DNA from: Flagellimonas aquimarina | Lineage (GTDB): Bacteria > Bacteroidota > Bacteroidia > Flavobacteriales > Flavobacteriaceae | Direction: 5' to 3' | Assembly: GCF_003149745.1 (NCBI RefSeq) | Contig: NZ_QGEG01000002.1 | Span: 744,001 to 808,000, forward strand | DNA length: 64,000 nt | Part shown: piece by piece, positions 30,946 to 39,483 of the stretch | Layout: each line of letters begins with the position of its first letter | Numbering within the stretch: position 1 is the stretch's first letter | Position numbers and translations under genes: made by a program | The notes under the pieces: generated by a model | Database searches by the model: none | What the model was told of the DNA's origin: nothing | The model's input: only the letters and a program-made list of their open reading frames with translations

Positions 30946-31659
30946 ATGGAGACAGAGAAAAAGAAAATACTATTGGTGGAAGACGATCCTAATTTTGGGA
31001 TTGTATTAAAGGATTATTTGTCCATGAACGACTTTGACGTTGTTTTGGCAAAAAATGGAATGGAAGGTTTTGAAAAATTCAAAAAGGACAATTATGATGT
31101 CTGTATTTTGGATGTTATGATGCCCTACAAAGATGGCTTCACGCTAGCAAGGGAAATAAGGGAAAAAAATGAGAATGTGCCAATTATTTTCCTTACTGCA
31201 AAAACCATGAAGGAAGACGTGCTTAAAGGATATAAAGCGGGAGCAGATGATTATTTAAATAAACCATTTGATTCTGAAGTGCTTTTAATGAAACTTAAAG
31301 CAATACTTCAAAGAAAAGCATCTAGTACATTGGCAGACAGTAAACAATTTGAATTTGAAATAGGCAATTTTCATCTAAATTCTAAACTACGTTTCTTAAA
31401 ATACATGGAAGAAGAACCTGTAAAGCTTTCTCCTAAAGAAAACGAGTTGTTAAGATTGCTTGCATTGCATGAAAATGATTTAATGCCCAGAGAATTGGCA
31501 TTGACAAAAATCTGGAGAGATGACAATTATTTCACCTCTAGGAGTATGGATGTATATATCGCCAAATTAAGAAAGTATTTAAAGCGCGATGACGTTGTGG
31601 AAATCTTGAACATTCACGGAGAAGGATTTAGATTGGTTGTTAAAGCAGAAAACCAATAG
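30946..31659 (+). CDS. OmpR-family response regulator
   Basis: A 237-residue regulator partnered with the kinase just upstream. The receiver has acidic residues Asp13/Asp14, phospho-acceptor Asp56 in CILDVMMPYKDG, the switch threonine in IIFLTAKTM, and the lysine in YLNKPFDSE. The C-terminal winged helix (about 130-235) shows KLSPKENELLRLLALHEN and the recognition region SMDVYIAKLRKYLKRD. All phosphorylation residues are present, in contrast to the LytTR regulator at 55502. Followed by a strong terminator. Confidence 0.95.
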   Translation: METEKKKILLVEDDPNFGIVLKDYLSMNDFDVVLAKNGMEGFEKFKKDNYDVCILDVMMPYKDGFTLAREIREKNENVPIIFLTAKTMKEDVLKGYKAGADDYLNKPFDSEVLLMKLKAILQRKASSTLADSKQFEFEIGNFHLNSKLRFLKYMEEEPVKLSPKENELLRLLALHENDLMPRELALTKIWRDDNYFTSRSMDVYIAKLRKYLKRDDVVEILNIHGEGFRLVVKAENQ

Positions 31660-31681
31660 GAGTAATCTTCATATAAATAAC

Positions 31682-31707
31682 AAACCACCTTTTTAGGTGG
31701 TTTTTTT
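31682..31707. terminator. Bidirectional intrinsic terminator
   Basis: A 9-bp stem (AAACCACCT / AGGTGGTTT) with a TTTT loop and a T run lies between convergent genes. The T run includes the last bases of the permease stop codon. Confidence 0.85.
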
Positions 31708-33043
31708 ATACAAAAAAGTAAAGAATGGATACGGTAAAGATTCCAACAAATGCAAGAATGGTGGTCATCATGGTCCAAGACTTAAATGTTTGCTTTTCCG
31801 TAATGCCCAAATACTGACCAACCAACCAAAAACCACTGTCATTAACATGAGAAAAGATGCTTGCCCCGGAAGCTATGGCAATTACCATACATGCAAGCTC
31901 TATTGGGCTTAATGCAGCGTTCACCAACAAAGGAGATACCAATCCGGCAGCTGTTATCATTGCTACGGTAGAAGAGCCCTGAACAATTCTAACAATAGCA
32001 GCACTTATAAACGCAAAGGCCAAAACAGGAAAACCGGCATTGCTCAAAGAAGTTGCCAGTAGTTCACCGGCACCAGTATTTGTCAAGACCTGTTTAAAAA
32101 CTCCTCCCGCACCGGTAAGCAATATAATAGTGCCTGCTGGAGCCAAGGATTTACTTGTAATATCAAAAAGTTGTTGTTTGGTAAACCCTTTTCGTATTCC
32201 AAAAAAATACCAAGCCAAAATATTTGCAATAATTAAAGCTGAAAAAGGATGACCCACCAAAGCGATTCCATTTAAGACCATTTTATTGGTTATTCCCATT
32301 ACACCAGTTGAGACTATGGTGTTCAAAAGGATAAGGACGATGGGGAAAGCAATGATCAGCAAAGTTTGCCCAATAGGAGGCAATGTTGGTGGGTCCTTAC
32401 TCTCGACCAGTTTAGGGGCTTCCACAAATATCTTTTTTGATATATATCGACCAAATAGCAAACCTGCAATCAAAGCAGTTGGAATACCAGCTAAAAAACC
32501 AACCAATATAACCCACCCCAAATCAGCCCCTATAATATCCGCAACTGCAATAGGGCCGGGAGTGGGAGGGATGAAGGCGTGCGTTATGGCCAGTCCTGCA
32601 AGTAAAGGTATTGCATACAGTAAAAGTGATTTGCCGGTTTTACGCTGTAATGCGTAGATCATAGGAACAAGAATAATAAATGCTACATCAAAAAAAACGG
32701 GTATAGCTATTAAAAAACCAGAAATCACCATTGCGGATGGCGCTTTTTTCAACCCAAATTTAGATACCATAAAATCTGCTATGGTCTTTGCTCCACCAGA
32801 GGCCTCTAAGATTCCTCCGAACATTGCGCCCAGACCTACCACAGTGGCCACAAAGCCTAAAGTACTGCCCATTCCATCCTGAATGGTTTTGATGATTTCA
32901 TTTGCATTTAAACCTGCTATGAGTCCAACGGTAATGCTGCCTATCAGGAGTGCTATGAAAGCATTGATACGTAATTTTAAAATTAAAAATAAGAGTACGG
33001 CAATACCGCCTAAAACGGCTATTAACAAATTGGTTTCAATCAT
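31706..33043 (-). CDS. Gluconate:H+ symporter, GntP family
   Basis: A 445-residue inner-membrane permease with about 12 predicted helices. Family hallmarks include GLGAMFGGILEASGGA, AFIPPTPGPIAVADIIGADLG, GAGGVFKQVLTNTGAGE and VNDSGFWLVGQYLG. GntP members carry gluconate and related sugar acids. The gluconokinase gene directly upstream (ATGA overlap) makes gluconate the likely substrate: uptake, then phosphorylation to 6-phosphogluconate. No GntR-type regulator is adjacent. Confidence 0.93.
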   Translation of the reverse strand: MIETNLLIAVLGGIAVLLFLILKLRINAFIALLIGSITVGLIAGLNANEIIKTIQDGMGSTLGFVATVVGLGAMFGGILEASGGAKTIADFMVSKFGLKKAPSAMVISGFLIAIPVFFDVAFIILVPMIYALQRKTGKSLLLYAIPLLAGLAITHAFIPPTPGPIAVADIIGADLGWVILVGFLAGIPTALIAGLLFGRYISKKIFVEAPKLVESKDPPTLPPIGQTLLIIAFPIVLILLNTIVSTGVMGITNKMVLNGIALVGHPFSALIIANILAWYFFGIRKGFTKQQLFDITSKSLAPAGTIILLTGAGGVFKQVLTNTGAGELLATSLSNAGFPVLAFAFISAAIVRIVQGSSTVAMITAAGLVSPLLVNAALSPIELACMVIAIASGASIFSHVNDSGFWLVGQYLGITEKQTFKSWTMMTTILAFVGIFTVSILYFFV

Positions 33044-33534
33044 TGTAGTTGGTTTGTTATTTCTTGTACAATCAGGTCTGGAGTTAAAGAAATGGGGACT
33101 GTAATGGCTTTTTCGGGCGCTTCAAGAGTATCAAATTGTGATTTAAGAAGTTTCAGTGGCATAAAGTGTCCCTTTCTGCTTTCCAATCTTGATTTGATAA
33201 GTTCAAATGAACCTTTCAAATAAATGAACTCAAGACTTCCTTTCATGTCTTCCAACAGAATGTCTCGGTAACTTTTTTTAAGGGCAGAGCAAGCAATTAT
33301 TGCCCCTTGGGACTTGTGTTCTTTTGCCAACTCGTTTAATCTTATGAGCCATCCCTTTCTATCATCATCATTTAGTGGGTTTCCTGCCTTCATTTTTTTT
33401 ATGTTGGCCTCTGGGTGAAAGTCATCTCCATCAAAAAAAGGAATTTGCAGTGTCTTGGATAACAGTTTGCCAATGGTAGACTTTCCGGTTCCAGATACGC
33501 CCATTATAACATATACCCTTTTAATATTAGGCAT
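33040..33534 (-). CDS. gntK: Gluconokinase
   Basis: Phosphorylates gluconate to 6-phosphogluconate for the pentose phosphate or Entner-Doudoroff route. The 164-residue P-loop kinase starts VYVIMGVSGTGKST (Walker A at 12-20), followed by the diagnostic DGDDFHPEANIKKMKAG and PLNDDDRKGWL, then CSALKKSYRD and FIYLKG. It overlaps the permease by 4 bases and miaA by 8 bases, an odd operon partner for a tRNA-modification enzyme. Confidence 0.94.
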   Translation of the reverse strand: MPNIKRVYVIMGVSGTGKSTIGKLLSKTLQIPFFDGDDFHPEANIKKMKAGNPLNDDDRKGWLIRLNELAKEHKSQGAIIACSALKKSYRDILLEDMKGSLEFIYLKGSFELIKSRLESRKGHFMPLKLLKSQFDTLEAPEKAITVPISLTPDLIVQEITNQLQ

Positions 33535-34450
33535 GCGGATTTAATTTAAGTTCATTAGTGATTTTTTCAAGGATAAGTGACGGTTCAGTATTATAATCCA
33601 CCCAAAGAATATGCTTATTTTTTCTTAGCCATGTTAATTGCCTTTTGGCAAAACGCCTCGTATTTTTCTTGATTTCTGAAATAGCAAAATCCAAAGAAGA
33701 ACTACCGTCAAGATACGCAAAGAGCTCTTTGTACCCTACAGTTTGCAGCGCATTAAGGTCTCTGTGCGGATATAGTTTTTTTGCTTCATCCAATAACCCA
33801 TCTTTAATCATTGTGTCTACTCGTTGGTTAATGCGCTCATAGATTACCTCTCTATCCGCTTTAATGCCAACATAAAAAGAATTGAAATTTTTCTTTTCTC
33901 TTTTCTGATTCAAGAACGAGGAGTATGGTTTTTTGGCGGTTATACAAACTTCCAAAGCCCGTATTACCCTATGGGCGTTATGAATATCCACTAAATTATA
34001 GTATTTCGGGTCCTTGGCATTTAGTTCTTCTTGCAAAGATTTTAAGCCCTCATTTTCAAGCCTTTGATTTAAAGAGTGCCTCAACTCTAGATCTATATCA
34101 GGAAATTCATCTAACCCGTTTACTACAGCATCAACATAAAGGCCGCTTCCGCCCACCATAACAACATAATCCTTGTCTTGGAAAAGTGTATCTATTCTTA
34201 CGGTCGCTTCCTTTTCAAAGTCCCCTACGGAATAAGGTTCAAAAATACTCTTGTGTTGGATAAAGTGATGTGGAACGGCTTGCAACTCCGCTTTGGATGG
34301 CACTGCAGTACCTATGTTCATTTCTTTGAAGAATTGGCGAGAGTCTGCAGAAATGATCTCGGTTTTAAAATGTGTTGCAAGTGTAATTCCCAATTTGGTC
34401 TTTCCAATTGCGGTAGGCCCAACCACTGTAATCAAAGTTTTTAAACTCAT
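33527..34450 (-). CDS. miaA: tRNA dimethylallyltransferase MiaA
   Basis: Adds a dimethylallyl group to A37 of tRNAs reading codons starting with U. From the ATG at 34450 the protein has 307 residues: P-loop VVGPTAIGKTKLG (about 9-21), SADSRQFFKEMNIGTA, QAVPHHFI, GGSGLYVDAVVNG, and TRRFAKRQLTWLRKN near the C-terminus. I prefer 34450 because it overlaps the channel stop as ATGA and gives the usual MSLKTLITVVGPTA; a GTG at 34465 would add five residues. Confidence 0.95.
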   Translation of the reverse strand: MSLKTLITVVGPTAIGKTKLGITLATHFKTEIISADSRQFFKEMNIGTAVPSKAELQAVPHHFIQHKSIFEPYSVGDFEKEATVRIDTLFQDKDYVVMVGGSGLYVDAVVNGLDEFPDIDLELRHSLNQRLENEGLKSLQEELNAKDPKYYNLVDIHNAHRVIRALEVCITAKKPYSSFLNQKREKKNFNSFYVGIKADREVIYERINQRVDTMIKDGLLDEAKKLYPHRDLNALQTVGYKELFAYLDGSSSLDFAISEIKKNTRRFAKRQLTWLRKNKHILWVDYNTEPSLILEKITNELKLNPHA

Positions 34451-35286
34451 AACAAATCTCCGCACTTATAACAGTTTGAAGCATCATCACGATGACCTTC
34501 GGAAGCACAACTGGGGCAAGCTTGCGTGTTTGTATGGACAAGACTATTTCCTTTTTTGCCTTTTCCATGTCTTGAAAACTCGACTGTGACAATGCCAGTG
34601 GGCACCGCAATGATTCCATATCCCATAATCATGATTACCGTGGCCAGAAACTGCCCTAAATTGGTTTGAGGAGCAATATCCCCATAACCTACAGTGGTCA
34701 ATGTTACTATCGTCCAATAAATACTTCGGGGAATACTGGTAAAACCAGCCTCATCATCTTCAATAAGATACATGATCGTACCCATAATTACGGAAAGAAT
34801 CAAAACAACATAGATAAAAACCGCTATTTTGGCCCTACTGGCCTTTAATGCCGCTTTTAGTTGAGATGCCTCTCCCATAAACTTTACAAGCTTTAATATT
34901 CTGAAAACCCGCAGGAGACGGAAAGCTCTTACGGCCAACAAAACTTGAGAACCAGCAAGAATATATGAAAGATAAAGTGGGATGGTCGATACAAAATCAA
35001 TGATACCATAGAGGCTAAAGACATACTTCAATGGTTTTTTAATGCTAATGAGTCTTGCAATGTATTCCAGGGTAAAAAAAATGGTAACCACCCATTCTAA
35101 GGTCAATAGAATCTTATGGTAATGCAAGTCCACTTCCTTTATGCTTTCCAGCATCACAAGAATTACACTAAGCACAATCAGAACAAAAAGGACAATGTCA
35201 AAAAACTTTCCTAAAGGTGTGTCCGCTTCATAAATGATTTCATGAAGCGTATTTTTCCAACCAGAATGTATTTTATGCTCTTTCAA
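34447..35286 (-). CDS. Voltage-gated-like potassium channel with C-terminal zinc ribbon
   Basis: A 279-residue six-helix ion channel. S4 has the arginine ladder RAFRLLRVFRILKLVK, and the selectivity filter TTVGYGD follows the pore helix SIYWTIVTL, so potassium is expected. The last 30 residues carry a four-cysteine zinc ribbon, CPSC ... CYKCG. The start codon is TTG overlapping the exonuclease stop as TTGA; the next in-frame ATG would remove the first helix, so TTG is almost certain. Function of the ribbon is unknown; it could be a tetramer contact or a redox/metal sensor. Confidence 0.88.
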   Translation of the reverse strand: MKEHKIHSGWKNTLHEIIYEADTPLGKFFDIVLFVLIVLSVILVMLESIKEVDLHYHKILLTLEWVVTIFFTLEYIARLISIKKPLKYVFSLYGIIDFVSTIPLYLSYILAGSQVLLAVRAFRLLRVFRILKLVKFMGEASQLKAALKASRAKIAVFIYVVLILSVIMGTIMYLIEDDEAGFTSIPRSIYWTIVTLTTVGYGDIAPQTNLGQFLATVIMIMGYGIIAVPTGIVTVEFSRHGKGKKGNSLVHTNTQACPSCASEGHRDDASNCYKCGDLL

Positions 35287-36644
35287 AGGGCAGGCGTTAA
35301 TTCCAAAACCTTGAGTTTGTTATTTTTTCTCAAATAGGATTCTATGATAAAAGATGTGTTTTCGTCGCTCGTTATTGGGGTAATAATGGATTCTAAGATA
35401 TGAATATTATTTATTTGGTGATTAAGTTCTACATAACCAAAGCCTTTTAGGGCTCCATTTTTAATCAATATAAGGCTACGTTCTCCAATTTCCCTGCCTT
35501 GGTCCAATAATGCGATGCTCTTATCAACAACACTATATTTATAAAATACCGCTTCTATTTTTTGATTGTATTCAAAAACATCCTCAACATCCGCACACCC
35601 ATCCATGCAACCATTTTTTGCATGTTCACAAATTACATCTAGCCCTAAGGAGGTTGGGCATAGTTTAAACTCAGTACTTATTTTGCTGAGAAAACTTTTT
35701 GCTGAAGGAATACCGTTAAAACCAATGTTCTTGTCTTTTTGATGTTTATGGTGCACAACATCCAAGGTAATGTGAGGAGTGCCGTTTTTTGAAAAATTAA
35801 TTACATGGGAAAAGAGCTTTTTCTTTGTAATGGTATTGTATTTGGGCTTGGTCCTTTTTAATTCTTGATATTCTTTTAAAATAGCAACCAGTTCACTACC
35901 TGTATGTTCATAGCTTACCTTTTTAGTTTCTTTCTGTAATTTTCTTGCTAATTGCCCAACATTTGTAAAATGTTGGTTTACTCTTCGTTTAATATCCTTT
36001 GTTTTTCCAAGAAAAATAATATCCCCATCCTTGTCATGCATATAATATACACCTGTTTTTGATGGTAAATCGGAAACGATATCCAACTGTTTTGGTGACA
36101 GTTCTCCGTGGGCTTCTTCACGAATCACTTCTTTGATGATGGTTTTTTCTGAATCTTTATCTAACAGCAGTTTGAATAGTTTTAGAGTTGCTATTGCATC
36201 GCCATTTGCCCTGTGGCGATCACTCATGGGAATGCCCAAAGAACGGACAAGTTTGCCTAAACTGTGCGACTCAGCATCCGGAAGTAATTTTTTTGAGAGG
36301 TCAACCGTACAAAGTGTCTTTCTTTGAAAATCATAGCCTAATCTTCTAAATTCTGTTCGAAGTATCCTGTAATCAAATTGGGCGTTGTGAGCAACAATAA
36401 CAGCGCCATCTGTAATTTCTATAATACGTTTTGCCACTTCATGGAACTTTGGTGCGGAACGTAACATCTTGTTGTTTATTCCTGTAAGTTTAACCACGAA
36501 CGGCTGAATTTCTCTTTCTGGATTTATTAAACCAATAAATTTATCCACTACTTTATGGCCATCAAACTTGTGGATTGCAATCTCCATGATACCTTCCTCA
36601 TTGTATTTTCCTCCGGTGCTTTCGATATCGAGTATGACGTACAT
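35283..36644 (-). CDS. DnaQ-type exonuclease fused to a GIY-YIG nuclease domain
   Basis: A 453-residue two-nuclease fusion. Residues about 1-170 are a DEDDh 3'-5' exonuclease: LDIESTGG (Asp6, Glu8), VAHNAQFDYRIL and HRANGDAIATL. Residues about 195-275 are a GIY-YIG domain like that of UvrC (PSKTGVYYMHDKDGDIIFLG, then KTKDIKRRVNQHF). A C-terminal part of about 170 residues has a cysteine cluster, CEHAKNGCMDGCADVED. Relatives combine proofreading-type exonuclease with UvrC-like incision, so DNA repair is likely; the substrate is unknown. It overlaps the channel gene by 4 bases. Confidence 0.85.
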   Translation of the reverse strand: MYVILDIESTGGKYNEEGIMEIAIHKFDGHKVVDKFIGLINPEREIQPFVVKLTGINNKMLRSAPKFHEVAKRIIEITDGAVIVAHNAQFDYRILRTEFRRLGYDFQRKTLCTVDLSKKLLPDAESHSLGKLVRSLGIPMSDRHRANGDAIATLKLFKLLLDKDSEKTIIKEVIREEAHGELSPKQLDIVSDLPSKTGVYYMHDKDGDIIFLGKTKDIKRRVNQHFTNVGQLARKLQKETKKVSYEHTGSELVAILKEYQELKRTKPKYNTITKKKLFSHVINFSKNGTPHITLDVVHHKHQKDKNIGFNGIPSAKSFLSKISTEFKLCPTSLGLDVICEHAKNGCMDGCADVEDVFEYNQKIEAVFYKYSVVDKSIALLDQGREIGERSLILIKNGALKGFGYVELNHQINNIHILESIITPITSDENTSFIIESYLRKNNKLKVLELTPAL

Positions 36645-36667
36645 GAAAAATGCTGAAAAAATATGAA

Positions 36668-37327
36668 TTATGAATAGTTACGGGCTCCAAAGATACTACT
36701 TCCAATTCGCACCATAGTACTTCCTTCTTCAATGGCAATGGCATAATCACCACTCATACCCATTGAAAGTACAGGGATATCAGGAAGTTTTTGCTTTAAG
36801 TCATCAAAAATGGATTTTAACGAAGCAAATTCTTTTCTTATCTGTCTTTCATCTTTAGTAAAGGTGGCCATGCCCATTAGACCAACAACTTTGATATTTT
36901 CTAATGCCATAAAATCATGGGAGTTGATAACGGCATAAAGTTCGGTTTTGTCCAGTCCAAACTTGGTTTCTTCCTCAGCTATGTGCATTTGAAGCAAGCA
37001 AGGAATTACACGATCATATTTTTTAGCTTGTTTATTGATTTCCAGAAGCAATCTAAAACTGTCTACGCCATGGATCAAGGAAACAAATTCGGCCATGTAT
37101 TTTACTTTATTGCGTTGCACATGCCCGATCATATGCCATTTAATATCCTTAGGTAATGTTTCCCATTTCTGGGTCATTTCTTGAATTTTGTTTTCCCCAA
37201 AAACCCGTTGTCCAGCTTCATAAGCTTCTAGAATGGCCTCATTGGGTTTGGTTTTGGAAACCGCAACAAGAGTTACTTCCTTTGGAAGTTTGTCTTTTAT
37301 AGCTGTAAGATTATCTTTTATTGACAT
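36668..37327 (-). CDS. YggS-family PLP homeostasis protein
   Basis: A 219-residue single-domain PLP-binding barrel of the YggS/PROSC family, which buffers free pyridoxal phosphate rather than catalysing a set reaction. The PLP lysine is Lys25 in LVAVSKTKP; other signatures are FGENKIQEM, WHMIGHVQRNKVK, GLMGMATF and LSMGMSGDYAIAIEEGS, ending with MVRIGSSIFGAR. It is 23 bases upstream of the exonuclease gene and 22 bases after the DUF1015 gene, all in one direction. Confidence 0.95.
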   Translation of the reverse strand: MSIKDNLTAIKDKLPKEVTLVAVSKTKPNEAILEAYEAGQRVFGENKIQEMTQKWETLPKDIKWHMIGHVQRNKVKYMAEFVSLIHGVDSFRLLLEINKQAKKYDRVIPCLLQMHIAEEETKFGLDKTELYAVINSHDFMALENIKVVGLMGMATFTKDERQIRKEFASLKSIFDDLKQKLPDIPVLSMGMSGDYAIAIEEGSTMVRIGSSIFGARNYS

Positions 37328-37349
37328 ACGTTTTTAGTATTCAATTCTT

Positions 37350-38585
37350 TCAAAATTCATAGATAGCTAACCCACTTCTTAGTTTAGGCTCTATATAGGT
37401 GCTTTTTGGGGGCATCACCAATCCTGCATCTGCAATGGCCTTAATTTCATTTATGTTGATAGGGACAAGGCTAAATCCCACTGCAAATTTCCCATTGTCA
37501 ATAGCGTCCTTCATCCCAATAACATTGTGCTTTCCATAGCCATAAGAAATACGTTTGTCATTGCGTAAGTCATGGATTCCCAAGACGGGCTCTAAAATGG
37601 TCTTGTACAGTATTTGAGTATCCAACTCACTTAGGGCATCAGTGAATTGGTATACTTTCTTCCTTAGATAAAGTGAATAAAATTCGCCATCCAAATACAT
37701 GCTAAAATGATGTTTTTGAGTGGGTTTATAGAGTCCATCGTCTTTTTTTTCAATCCTGAAATAGGTGTCCAATTTAATCAAGAACTCATTTTTAGTATAA
37801 CCATTTAAGTCCTTGACCATCCTGTTAAATTCGTATATCCTGATTTCGGACTCAGGAATGAGATAGGTCATAAAATAATTATAAGCTTCCTTGCCCGTAT
37901 GAGACTTGTGCTCTGATTTCATTTTTTCTGCCAACAGATTAGACGAAGCGCTTCTGTGGTGGCCATCCGCAATGTATAGGGCATCTATTTTAGAAAATTC
38001 GGATTGCAGTTTGTCAATGGCTTGCTTGTCCGCTATTTTCCAAAGTTTGTGACTTATTTTATCTGTAGTTGTGAAATTGTATTGAGGTTCTTGTTCTGTT
38101 TCTTTTTTTAATAGTTTACTTACAGATTCATTTTCGGCATAGGTCATTAACACGGGCTCTGCATTAAACCCTACCGTATTCAGATAGTCTGCAAAGAGCT
38201 CTTCCCTATGTTGAATGGTATCCTCGTGTTTTTTGATAACATCGTTCTGATAATCCAATACACTACAGGCACAAAAGAGCCCCAGCGTTTTGAATTTTCC
38301 TTTTGATATTTGATAGAGGTAAAAAGATGCTTCCTCGTCTTTTTGGAAGATGTTGTCCTCCAAAAATTCTAGATATCTGTTATACACAAGTTTAAACCGT
38401 TCTTTGCCTGCAATGCTTTCATGGAATTTATATCCTGGGTTAATAATGTGCAGGAAAGAGAAAGGATTGTACTTCAGTTGAGATTTTAATTCATCCTTAG
38501 AATACTCTTGATAAGAGCGAGAAGCTACAAAAGAAGCTTTATCCCTTGTTGGGCGAATGGCTTTAAATGGTTTTACATGGGCCAT
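37350..38585 (-). CDS. DUF1015 family protein (HTH/SpoOJ-related)
   Basis: A 411-residue cytoplasmic DUF1015 protein. The opening VKPFKAIRPTRDKA, the NPFSFLHIINPGY segment, the conserved YIADGHHRSASSNLL and MTYLIPESEIRI are typical. Members occur widely and have no established function; the DGHHR motif suggests a metal or phosphate site. It is 6 bases downstream of the dehydrogenase gene in the 40.4-36.7 kb minus-strand run. Confidence 0.88.
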   Translation of the reverse strand: MAHVKPFKAIRPTRDKASFVASRSYQEYSKDELKSQLKYNPFSFLHIINPGYKFHESIAGKERFKLVYNRYLEFLEDNIFQKDEEASFYLYQISKGKFKTLGLFCACSVLDYQNDVIKKHEDTIQHREELFADYLNTVGFNAEPVLMTYAENESVSKLLKKETEQEPQYNFTTTDKISHKLWKIADKQAIDKLQSEFSKIDALYIADGHHRSASSNLLAEKMKSEHKSHTGKEAYNYFMTYLIPESEIRIYEFNRMVKDLNGYTKNEFLIKLDTYFRIEKKDDGLYKPTQKHHFSMYLDGEFYSLYLRKKVYQFTDALSELDTQILYKTILEPVLGIHDLRNDKRISYGYGKHNVIGMKDAIDNGKFAVGFSLVPININEIKAIADAGLVMPPKSTYIEPKLRSGLAIYEF

Positions 38586-38591
38586 TAAGGT

Positions 38592-39479
38592 TTAATTAAA
38601 TTGTGTTGAGACTCTTTCCGCTTTTCTTGATTCTGAATAATCATAAAATCCTTCGCCAGACTTTACCCCTAATTCACCTGCCATGACCATATTAACCAAT
38701 AGGGGGCATGGGGCATATTTTGGGTTCTTAAACCCATCATACATTACATTCAAGATAGAAAGACAAACATCTAAACCAATGAAGTCCGCTAATTGCAATG
38801 GTCCCATGGGGTGGGCCATACCTAATTTCATTACGGTATCAATTTCCTGAACTCCGGCTACACCATTGTATAAGGTCTCAATAGCTTCATTGATCATTGG
38901 CATGAGAATTCTATTGGCCACAAACCCTGGATAATCATTTACTTCGGTTGGGGTCTTGCCTAATTTTGCTGATAATTCCATAATGGTTTTTGTAACCATA
39001 TCAGATGTACTATACCCACGAATAATTTCTACCAGTTTCATAATGGGTACAGGGTTCATAAAATGCATGCCAATTACCTTATCTGGACGGTTTGTTGCCG
39101 CTGCAATTTGGGTTATTGATATGGATGAAGTATTTGTGGCCAAAATGGTTTTGGCATCGCAAACCTCATCTAAATCTTTAAAAATCTTAAGTTTAATAGT
39201 TAGATTTTCTGTGGCGGCCTCAACAACTAAATCTGTTCCCGAGACACCTTCTTTTAAATCTGTATATGTTGAAATGTTACCTAATGTTTCCTCTTTGTCC
39301 TTTTCTGATATGGAGGTTTTGGCCAGCATACGGTCCAAATTCTTGGTGATGGTTGCCAAACCTTTTTCTAAAGATGCTTGCGCAATATCTATAAGATGTA
39401 CTTGAAATCCATTTTGCGCAAAAACATGAGCAATTCCATTACCCATTGTTCCGGCTCCAATTACTGCAATAGTTTTCAT
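38592..39479 (-). CDS. 3-hydroxyacyl-CoA (3-hydroxybutyryl-CoA) dehydrogenase
   Basis: A 295-residue NAD-dependent dehydrogenase that interconverts (S)-3-hydroxyacyl-CoA and 3-oxoacyl-CoA. The N-terminal Rossmann domain has GAGTMGNGIAHVFAQNG, and the ATNTSSISITQIA and GMHFMNPVPIMKLVEII motifs carry the catalytic His-Glu pair; the C-terminal helical domain includes GFVANRILMPMINEA. Single-domain length suggests a butyryl-CoA-type or general beta-oxidation enzyme rather than a FadB fusion. It lies 4 bases after the oxidoreductase gene. Confidence 0.93.
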   Translation of the reverse strand: MKTIAVIGAGTMGNGIAHVFAQNGFQVHLIDIAQASLEKGLATITKNLDRMLAKTSISEKDKEETLGNISTYTDLKEGVSGTDLVVEAATENLTIKLKIFKDLDEVCDAKTILATNTSSISITQIAAATNRPDKVIGMHFMNPVPIMKLVEIIRGYSTSDMVTKTIMELSAKLGKTPTEVNDYPGFVANRILMPMINEAIETLYNGVAGVQEIDTVMKLGMAHPMGPLQLADFIGLDVCLSILNVMYDGFKNPKYAPCPLLVNMVMAGELGVKSGEGFYDYSESRKAERVSTQFN

Positions 39480-39483
39480 TAAA

